A stretch of 23,067 nucleotides of DNA, from assembly GCA_019648995.1 (NCBI GenBank), contig BLXT01007982.1, forward strand, positions 4,588,123-4,611,189. The letters run 5' to 3'. Below, in pieces: positions 1 to 10,400 of this stretch. A program made the position numbers and the translations under genes. This stretch comes from Plakobranchus ocellatus. Taxonomy: Eukaryota; Mollusca; Gastropoda; Plakobranchidae. Under the pieces are notes generated by a model, which had not been told where the DNA came from, made no database searches, and saw only the letters and a list, made by a program, of their open reading frames with translations. Position 1 is the stretch's first letter; each line of letters opens with the position of its first letter.

Positions 1-539
1 AAAAAAAAAAAATGCTCTACTCCTTTTATTTTTAATTTCACCCTTTCCTGTCAGTCATCAAGGTGGCTTTCACAGTGATTACCGCAAAGTTGAAACAATG
101 TACAATTTCAAATATACATATTTACATACAACTACTGAAGTTCTCTGTATGTTGAACTTTAAAAAGGAAAAAAATTCTCCACTTCAGAATTGTTTATGCT
201 CAATCATAATGAGACCTTTCTCAAAGCTGCAAGTTACCTTGATGCTATAGAGCAATATATTTATCACTTACAAAGTTCTTCATGTTAAATACAGAGGACT
301 TTTTGAACCAAAATTCCAGAGGCTGTACATATTTTCATTAACAGATATTGTGGTCTTAAGAAAGGTTACCTTAAAATTAAAAAAAAAATACACAAAAAAT
401 AAAAGATTGGCCATTAAAAGATGTTTTATCTTCCCCACAATTTTTTTTTATGAAGGGGCTTGTACTTAGTGACTTCAACTGTATTTTCTGACATGATTCT
501 CAATATCACAGCCATTCTCCCATAGTAATAAAACTCTTT

Positions 540-1251
540 ATCCTCCTTTTTTACCACTCTGCATTCCTACTTGCCTAATTCCTGAGCAAAGTTAGTCACA
601 ACCACTTGCCGCCAACAAAAAAAGTCTTCATTGATATCCATCTCTCTCATATAAATAGAAATCTCTTGCCTAGCTAAACTGTATCCTCACCCTTTCAGCA
701 CTCAAACTCCAGCCATTCACCTTTGTCTTTCTCATCTACTTACACTTTAAATAAATAGCCGCTTAATTTCCTATTTACATCTAGGCACTCTATCACTCCC
801 TCCCTCCCTTTCCCCCGCCCCCCCCTCCCATATTTCCTGTCACCTATTTTTTATACTGTAAATACATTAGAGCCTGATTTGCCACTTAGATTTTGGCACT
901 CTAACCCTCCCTCCCTCTCTTCCCTTTTTCATCTGTTTCTCAATATCTATCATTATCTACAGCACATGAACCTCCTCACTATGAATACCACAATCTATCC
1001 TTCGATCAAACAAGTTAAAGCATGAACCTTATCCTTTTGCACCTCTCTTACTCCCTTTCTCTTTTGCCTTATATCTGTAGCACATACCCACCCTCTCAAT
1101 GAATCCCACAATTTTTATCTTGTTTAAATTTATTATCAGCAGTATCATTACTTGCAGTTCAGCTTTCCACCAGCTCTGCACCTGCCTACATTCACTAGCC
1201 CCACCTCAACTATAAACCTTTCACTGAACACTATACTTTAGTTGGCCCATT
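540..1251. repeat. Pyrimidine-rich degenerate repeat region downstream of CCDC59
   Basis: The plus strand is strongly C/T-rich with recurring modules. GCACTCTA plus CCCTCCCTCC occurs near 785 and 897. GCACATGAACCTCC...GAATACCACAATC near 961 is echoed by GCACATACCCACCCTCTCAATGAATCCCACAATT near 1080. The spacing is about 110-120 bp, so this looks like an old degenerate tandem array. No coding potential was seen. Confidence 0.5.
1129..1134 (-). terminator. Candidate poly(A) signal of CCDC59
   Basis: The first AATAAA on the minus strand downstream of the stop codon, 163 nt past it. Cleavage would be expected near 1105-1120. A second AATAAA lies at 25-30. The motif is common by chance in AT-rich DNA. 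Confidence 0.35.
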
Positions 1252-1274
1252 CCCCCCCCCCCCCCCCCCCNNNN
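1252..1274. other. Poly-C homopolymer ending in a 4-N gap
   Basis: Nineteen consecutive C residues are followed by NNNN, only 23 nt past the CCDC59 stop codon (poly-G on the coding strand). The Ns mark an unresolved length or a small assembly gap. Confidence 0.95.
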
Positions 1275-1296
1275 TTCTGCAAATCTCAAACATTAA

Positions 1297-1482
1297 TCAA
1301 GATGCAGCCTCCTTCCCCTCGCTTTTCTGCTTGTTGATCTTGTCCAGTAGCACCTCCATCTGGTAACGCATCACTGGCTGACCGCGACTTGTTCTCTTGC
1401 ACAGCTTGAGATGCTGACGCTGCTTCTTCTCTCTGTAGCTCTGCAGGGCAGCATCTCTCTCACGCTTTGCTTCCAGGGCCTT
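1297..1482 (-). CDS. CCDC59: CCDC59 exon 4 (C-terminus and stop)
   Basis: Phase-0 entry after the acceptor TGTGAGTGTAG, then 61 codons and TGA at 1299-1297. The helix KALEAKRERDAALQSYREKK is followed by TSRGQPVMRYQMEVLLDKIN and a short basic tail ending EGKEAAS. The GQP...Q.E.LL.KI pattern is the family's most conserved C-terminal element. This exon is clearly richer in G+C than the flanking sequence and stands out from the poly-C tract and intron on either side. Confidence 0.93.
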   Translation of the reverse strand, partial: KALEAKRERDAALQSYREKKQRQHLKLCKRTSRGQPVMRYQMEVLLDKINKQKSEGKEAAS

Positions 1483-4400
1483 CTACACTCACACAAACAC
1501 ATGAATGTAAAATGCATTAGCTCCACTGAACATACAAGCAAATGTACAAAAAGATTTAACATTCAAAGGTCCTCATTCAAAATGCTGATCTGACAGCAAG
1601 TAAACTAAGTATTGAGCCTCCAATGACTTTAAACGAAAGTGTAAATTCGCTGTCAGACTTGTCTACCTCAGGTGTTCAGAGTCACAGACAGGCCTAACTC
1701 AGGTGTGTTTACAATAAAAGACAAGACTAAGTGTATTCAATCATAGACAAGTCTAAGTCAGATGTTCACAGCTTCAGATAGGTCTAACTCAGGTGTATTC
1801 AGTCACAGCCAGGTCTAACTCAGGTGTGTTCAAAATAACAGACAGGCCTAACCCAGATGTGTTCAGTCACAAACAGCTCTAACTCAAGTCAAAGGCAGGT
1901 TTTATTCAGGAATACAGAATGAAAATTTTTTTACAAATTGAAACTGAAGTGCAAGCAGCTAAAATGAGAGATATTTTGAAACTGATCAGCTGCCACAAAT
2001 ATTTCAATCTTAAACTATTAAACTGAAACAAGCTTCCTTTTGCTCTGCAAATAAAAAAAATTGCTATTTGTATAGCGTAAAACTTGAATCAAATTTATCT
2101 TTCAAAAAGCCAAACTGATTTTTGTTTGGAAAGGCCAAAGTAAAGTTATCAAATTTCTGTATTTTTTGACTAGTTTTCCCTATTTTCTCCTATTTTTTTT
2201 TATACTGAATTTCCTTAAGAAAATATAGGAATCTGTAGCAGTTGGCAGTTCTCTTACAGGGACAAGAAATTTAGGAAATTAACAAAAAAATTGCTTAGCA
2301 CAAAAAATCTCATTGGAAAAGAAATGAAAATGCTTGGATCAGAAATAATCATATGAAGATGCAGAGCAATTGCATAAGTTATTACCATTCCATATCTCAT
2401 TTTTATCTCCCTTTGACAAACTAGTGAAAAGAAATGAGAAGATTCACATTTCAAAATGATTATAAAGATCAAAAAGAAAAGTTAAAGTATTAAGTATTCT
2501 TACCCTTTTCTTTGACTGCTTTTCCTCTTGCTTTTTGCGAGCAATTTTTTCGGCGGCACTAAAAGCGTGTTTTTTCTTTCCTTGCTGTGGACTTCTGGAG
2601 AATGAGTAGAAAAACATACGTGAATACAAAATATCCATCTTCATAGTTGATAATTCTGACCCAACATATATTTTCTGCTTGAGGGTTCTAAAATAAGCTT
2701 GAGGTTTTCAACTTTTATTTTTCCATTTGGCTCTGGTTGTCAATTTTTTTTTTAATTTTATTTTTTGGTGGGGGGAGGGAGTTATGTTTATAGTTTCTTT
2801 AAACTTAGTTATCTTTAAGTTTACAGCACCCTTCAATCCAATGCTGTTGCAGAAGGTGCTATTAAGTTGTGCTCAGCCACTGTAAAATGTGAGTATGCAT
2901 GTGTCAGTGGATGGATGCAAAGTTGCTGTGGGAGTCTTCTACATTGGATAGAGCCGTTTTAGACTTGGGGGTTGATTTCAAAGAATGGTTCCAGAGGAAG
3001 CACTTAAGTACCTTTTTTTCGGTCAAGACTATTCTGTTGTAGACTAAGTCATAGACTGATCCATATGGATCCAATATCCTATGAAACTTAACTTAAAGAA
3101 AAAAATTCAGTTGCTTTATTTCCCTTAATTGCATAAGCCTCCTTTTTTTTTTTGCTTTTTTCAAAAAGTTATAATTAGCACCAATATATAACAGCCGAGA
3201 TTCCCATCTCCCATCTATCAGCTTTCACCATTTCAAAGCTCGTGGAAAAAAGTTTCATAGAGTATCATTGATTTGGTTGAAAAAGTGATTTGCCCTCTTT
3301 AAACTGGTCTCAAGTCCTAAAGGTGTGTAGTGTCACTTTAAAATGAGACACTTTGCAAGAAATTCAGCCATAGGATGAAAAAAGTATTTAGCTTTCTACA
3401 GAACCCAAAGTATAGATTTAAAAAGCACAGTGGAAACCATATGTAACAGGCCTGGTTATAGAAGGGATTTTTTTAAATCTCCGTTTTTTTTTATACTCTT
3501 TATCTCCAGTTAAAATTATCGGTAATAACAGGATTTAATGGAAGCCCAATCTGTTATAACAGGGCCACAGACTCCTTCAAATCAAAAGAGTACAGTGATG
3601 GACAAGCCCATGCAAGGCCGAGTCACTGCTATTACATGCTCAACAGCAGGTGAAGCAAGAGAGGGCTGCTGTGTGCTGCAAACCTAGATCTAGCACTAGA
3701 CCTAGCTACACAAACACGTAACGAGTCACGCATAAAAGCTTGCTTGAGTAACGAATCACGCAGCACAGCTTGCTTGAGTAACGAGTCATGCGGCACAGCT
3801 TACTTGAGGCCTTCATATCACAAATTCACGCCACACAGTTACTATAATGCACCCTGCCAGCGACGGATACATCTTTTCATTATGACCACCAACGATGTCA
3901 CACGCAATAGAAATGCCTTTCAATTTACAAAAAGTATGAAATCATCCAAGCTTTCAATTTCAACAAAATAAGCTGGATTAGTCCAAAAATGCTAACTTTC
4001 CTTGCAATTCTGATTTAACAGGTATCTGATATAACAGGACTATTGCTCTGGTTCCATCATTCCTATTATATCAGGTTTCCCCTGTATCAAACACTGAAAG
4101 ACTGAAAGATATAACAGATTTTAATTACACAAATTCGAGACTTATGATAATTGTGCATAAAATTGTTTCCATTATAAACCATGTCAGTTTGTAGTGATAT
4201 GACACAAATGAAGTGTTTGGATATGGAAAGTCATATTCTGTCATTAATATGTCTGTATTATTGTTATTATACAATAGTCTGCTAGAAGTTCATATTGATC
4301 ACTTTTTTATTCTTATGTTAAAAATTGATTAATGAAAGTTTTCATTGCTTCATAAGTGCCATCGTATTTATTTTTATGGATCTGTTTTTTGTTTCTTTTT

Positions 4401-7400
4401 TGCTTTGTCAGTCCTATCATAAACAACCTTACTGTTTTCTCTCTTTATGAAACAGAATGAGGCTGATTACTTTTAATTAGGAAGATCTCAAAGGAAAAAA
4501 AAATATATGTATAAAATTTGCAGATTTGAAATGCCTTGGTAAATACTGATGCAACAGTATAAATTGGCCAGATAAGCACTGACCAGGAAAAAGGAATAGA
4601 GAGAAATAAGAAATCTAAGAGGCAGTAAGAATTTTAAAATATTTTTTAAATTATTATTCTATTTACTGTACAAAAAATTTTGGATTAAAAAAATTTAGGG
4701 AGATTCCAATGACCACTGGAAATCCTGAGTACAGATTGAGAAATGAATCTGGTCATATTTTATTTTATAATCTTTTTTTCTTTACATGTGCCTTTGACTG
4801 ATGGCGCATCTAGGGAAAAGAGGGTGTCAAGCTAGGTTCCAACAGCCAATTGAACTGACCAAAAAGATCATCATGAAAAGAAGATCTGAACTTAAAAGAG
4901 TTAAGAATAGTAATTTATGTTTTCAGGCTTTCAACCTCACTCAGGAGAGAACACGTCTAATTCAAAAGCAAACTATAAAATTCTAACATTTTTTTGTTTC
5001 CAAGTGATGACTCAGGCCTTTTACTTCTTGTTACAACAAACCTGGCAAAAGAGAGGATTGTGAATGTAAGTTGCTGATGACGTAAACTGCTGAAATCTAA
5101 ACCATTTGAAAACCTCTTTTCAATGTAAGTTTCTGGAAGTGCAGTATTTGGCAATTGACAATAAGCATGTCTCTGGGCTACAGAGATTGTTATTTTATGT
5201 ATCAATGTTTCTATGAGTATAGTACTTGATACTTTGTACAAGAATGTTTCTGGCAGTGCAGTACTTGACACTTTGTACAAGAATGCTTGTGGGAGTCCAG
5301 CACTTGACAAGTTATGAAAAAAGATGTTCTTAGGAGTGCAGTGCTTGACAATTTATATAAGCATGTTTCTGGGAGTGCAGTGCCTGATGTGATAAGTGAT
5401 GCGTAGGAATCGAACCAGCCTCTTCCAAGAAAGGAATAACATTTTTTTTTTCAGGATTCCTGAAGACAAAAAATAGGTCATTTCTTGAAAAATTCAGTTG
5501 GTCAAACAGTGTTTTCTACAATAAAATAAAAAAGAGGCTGAAAAATTCAGATTTCTGCTTAAAGTAGAAAAAGTTGCATCCCTGAAAACTTAAACATATT
5601 TCTAGGAGTACAGTGCTTGACATTTTTTTTTCATATTGATATCAAAGAGAGTACAAATGATCAAAGTAGTGCGGAGATCTAGAGGTCATTTATACTCACT
5701 TGATTTGAGATTTTAAAAATTCCAAAGGTTTGTGTTTTGGAGCATCAGTGTCGCCGCTGCGTGTTGTACTGTTCTTCTCTTTCTTCAAAAGCTTTAAATA
5801 CTCATAGGCAGCTTTCTTTTTCCTTTTGTCCGCAAATCCCTGGCCTGAAAGGCAAAATTCAAATTGTTCAGTACAAATTTCATAACAAAGTATTTTAAAA
5901 ACGTTGTGATTCTAGTATGAAATGAGAAGATTAGCATAATTACTACCAGTCCCTACACAACTATTGAGGATGAAAATCAATGTAAATAATATAATATCCA
6001 CTTAAAATCAGGATCTTCCCTTGTCTTGAAAGTCAGTGGAGTTAGTTGGAGTACTGCAGTCTGGAAATATATTATATAGGATTACGACAAGTCTCAATGA
6101 GTCTCATGTCTGCATTATTGGGAATAACAGTAATGCAAAAAGACATTTAAGTATTCCTTCGGCCTTATACCCTATTATCAGTTATATAAAAACAGGCTGC
6201 GTTTATTTGGACATGTGTCCATATAATCACCAGTACTTATTTTAACATGGATCTGTTTTCTTAAGTATCTACAAAAAGCCACTAGATCATGTCCTGTTAG
6301 AATAATTCCAAATAAAAGAAAAAAAAACCAGGGGGCAAGGAATTGGTAAGCAAATGAGAAACCTACAGATATGGTTTGGTCACACCATCTCTATCCTACA
6401 ATACATCCAATGGTGAAATGAAGAAATCTTAACTCTATAAAAAAATTCAATTTAAGTTAAGCATCACATATTGATCTCTATGAAAAATTGAAAGTGAACA
6501 GACGATCTTACAAATGAAACAACCTAAAAAGTAGAAAGGACACTTTAATAAAATCACTCTTTCAGGGACAGAACCGATAAACACCACAAAACACTGATAA
6601 CTGCTAGATCACCAAGTCTGGTTGTAGATACACTTACATTACGGAATATCCTGTGTCCAAATAAAAAAAACTGTAGATTCTAGTCCAAACCAGTCACATG
6701 TTGTAATTGGAACATTTTAAATTACTTGCAATGCGGTCATGGAGACAGAAATTGCTTTTCATGTGGCAAAGGAGATTTGAATTGACCAAAGAATTAATAG
6801 AGATGCAGTATTGTGAACCACGATATTGGGAGTTTGACTTTGGAAAAAATAAAGGAATGAAAGGAAGAATAAAAAGATATTAATCAAAAGTGTTGCATGC
6901 AACATTCAGCTCAATAGGACTGGTCCCACCCCCCAATACAGCAAAATGGGACATTTAGTGAAATAAACAGGTGCTACAAGGTTATGCATAAAGTTCCTCT
7001 TTATAAACTTTTCTCACAAATACACTCTCCTGAAGCAATGGTCAGTCTGGCACTGGCAATGCTTGAATCTTATTTTTCCAAGACAAATAAAAAAAAATAA
7101 AACAATGTGTTTGTGGCTATGTGCCATGTATGAAATAAAAATAATTTGATTTTGGTCTAGACTCAGGACAATAGTTCAACAATAATGTAAAATGTAATAT
7201 ATTCACATATGTAAAACTAGTAACACAAAAATGTTAGTTGATAAATTTATAATGTCTGTAACTAATGCACATTTTAAAAAAGTGTTTAACTTAGGAAATA
7301 TCCCTTTTCACACATGATAATTTGTTATACAACTATTACAACCTTAAGGGCATTGGGGTTAATGTAGTCATGTGATAAAGCATGCACTAAAATGAACTGG

Positions 7401-10400
7401 GTGTAGGTTACAATTCTATCAAATTCATGAGTTCAATTGCTCAGCAATAACAGATATCTTTTTTTTCATGTATTTGAACTTGTAAGATAAATTTTCCAGA
7501 CATGATTTTTGCCTTTTTAGGTCTATTACTTTTTTAAGGGTCAATTTAAGTTTACTTAACAAATTTGTTAATACAACATGTTTAACATCCTCTTGCACAG
7601 ACTTATTGAGGAGGGAGAAATACGAAAATCCATTTCAAAGTTGTTCATTTATTCTGTTTTGCCATGAAAGTTAAAATACATTTTTAGTTTAGATTATCAA
7701 TATAATTTTTGTTGTGTTCATATGAGCAACACAAGCCTAAATCTCATTTTCAAACTTTACATTAGAACCTACCAGAAAACCACAAAAGCACACTGAGACA
7801 AGTTAGGTGGCTATGAAAGCATAATTCAATTATTATAACATAAACAGAAAGTCACATGTATGCAGGTGAAGAAGCAGGAGAAGAAAACGAAGCAAAAAAG
7901 GTAAATTTAGCTTACATTTCTTTGCTTCATATTGTCACTTTGCTAACGCAATGGCGTAACTTGGGCTTACGCCAAAATGCAATTTTAGCAGAAATACGCT
8001 AGGGAAACCAAAATCCTGGTTTGTATGACAGATTGCCTTCAGAAATAAAGATCTATTTTTATTGGTCACAATGGATCACATGAGATATACAAAAAAAAAA
8101 AAAAGACAAGGATGAACTTGGTATTAAAAAAAGAAGAAGGGTTTAGGATACCTTTGTTTATTTATTTAAAAGTAATAATGATAATTACTATATATTTAAA
8201 AATAAGCCTATAATTTATGTTTATGTATGGTTGCCTATCTTGTACAACTTAAACTATCAAACCAGCGAAAGTTCCCATCTACGATAGCTCTGCCATAGCC
8301 AATCAAAAAGCAGTATCCTCAAATATTACACTATTTTACTTTTTTGTATAACTTGGTAAAAATTAGTTCGTAAGAACAATTTACAGAATAGAAAACAAAA
8401 ATCTATGTGACACTGAATTTATATAAAAAAAAAGCAGTATCATGAAGCTACCTTTCAGCTGCCATTAAAAGGCGGTGTCGTGCAGTAGCCAGTTAAACTG
8501 CAGAATTGTCAGGGTGGAGCCAAATGAAAAGCTTTATCATGCTGATGGGCTAGTGATAATGCAAGCTGCACTCCTCAGCTGGCCAATGCTTGCAACTAAC
8601 AATCAGCCGCATCTGACCAAGTGAGCAGACCTTTGATAGGTCGAACTTGGTATAAAAAAGAGTCACACCTCAATGTGATTGCAGACTGAAAACTTTCTAT
8701 GGATCTACCTAATCTAGCTCTATGGGATTATACAAGCCAAAATGTTAGAAGCCCAATTATTTTTATTCATCAACTCCTTATAAAACCTTCTTAACATTGT
8801 GTTTTCGCCAGATATTATATGTGTATGAAGACTTTATATAAACACTTAGTTTTGATGACAAACACAAATTTACATCAAGTTTGCTGCTGGTGTTATAATT
8901 ATCATTTTGGTAATATGAAAATACAGTAGATAGTAAGTTGTCAAAATGATTGCAGAAAATGATGATGATTAACATTATGAATGAAGAGGAAGGCAATGAC
9001 CGTTTGCCAAGGGTAGATAGAATGATTTTTTTTTTTTTTTAATTCATTTTGCTGAGTGCCTGTTCATTTATCTTTTGCAGAATCACTATTTACTATAAAA
9101 GTTGTAAAGTAGGCAATTCCTGATTTTCCACACTTTTATGTTTGCAACCTACGGACTATGTTTTAATGTGAAGTTAAAGAACCTCCTTTCTTTTTTTTTT
9201 TTTTTTTATTTCACTTTAAAAATATTTCATAAGACAAGATCACAGAACATTTTATAATGCATTTTTTTTTGCTGCATGTGGCTGAAACTTCACTGCTTCT
9301 ATTACCTATATTACGTAACCCACATGATTATGGTCAAATACCATCGGTTTGCATTAGCAAGGCAGTTTCACTGGCCAAATTCTACATGTGAAAGATGCTT
9401 AACAGACCTGTCATTTTTAAGCAGCAGAGCATGAGAGAGAATTTATTCCTGATTGTATAAAAAAAAGCTGAATGACAGGTAGGCATGAAGATACTGTTTT
9501 TTATTTAGCTATGACAGAGATGTGAAGCTTGAAAACTACATATATTATGAGCAATCAACGAATTATTGCAGGTTTAAAAGAAGTTTCAAATTTTCGCAAA
9601 ATCCATTTTTTTGTCAAAAAATTTCCAATTGAAAAGAAAGACTGATGTTCTGAAGTGTAGCTAATGTGTGCTTCATAATTTGTAATTGTATTTACAAGCA
9701 AAGCACTTAAATGCCCTTCATCACTACCAACAAACTAACAGTACTTGGGGCTGGCCTGTTTGTTCATTTTTAAAATATAATCAAAAAGATCAATAATCAT
9801 AAAATCTACACAGCTTTCAGTATAGACAGAATTGCACTGAACTCAGTTACAGTACTGAAATGATAGAAAGGACTCTGGGTAATATGAACTCTTTCTAGCA
9901 GGTCATGTCTGTCTCAGGCTGTGCTAAACATGGCACCTTAGTTTACAACCCTTAGTAAGATTTGGCATGTAAAATAAGATTATCAAATCTATCAAACAAA
10001 AACAAAAACCATAAAAAAAAGAAAGAATCTGCATAGATCTAGAGATGTAGAGACTGAACAAATTAAACATATATGAGGGTTTGCCAAAACATGGGCTGTA
10101 ATCACAGTTATGTGCGAACCATTTTCTACAAGTCCTATTTGGAAAAATTTCACTCATCAATATATACATTTGATTTAGTGAGAGTGATAGCATAAGAAGC
10201 ACTGCTTTACGTTTCAAAAAATCAGTTTTGGATGCATCCTTGCTGTCTAAATTAACTAAATAAGTTTCGAACATAACTATGATGACAAAATTGACAAAAA
10301 AGTGATCATCCATCAACAAATTAAGCTCATTCACATCCAAGTGAAGAGACACAGATCATTTTTTTTTTTTTACAAGGATCTACTCCTGCTATCCAAATCT

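Noticed and set aside
4957..5310. 117-codon minus-strand open frame
   Set aside because: It is produced by the 39-bp minisatellite, whose period is divisible by three; the protein is a 13-residue repeat with no domain.
5400..5425. tRNA B-box-like GGTTCGATTCC on the minus strand
   Set aside because: The T-stem does not pair well and no A box, anticodon arm or acceptor stem lies at the right distance, so neither a tRNA nor a SINE head is supported.
6194..6224. Plus-strand RLRLFGHVSI, resembling the LINE C-terminal GHV motif
   Set aside because: Only ten residues before a stop, and downstream frames give no convincing continuation.
9924..10352. 142-codon minus-strand ORF as a genuine gene
   Set aside because: It lies within a repeat copy, and its counterpart at 15951-16166 differs mainly at non-synonymous positions and stops early.
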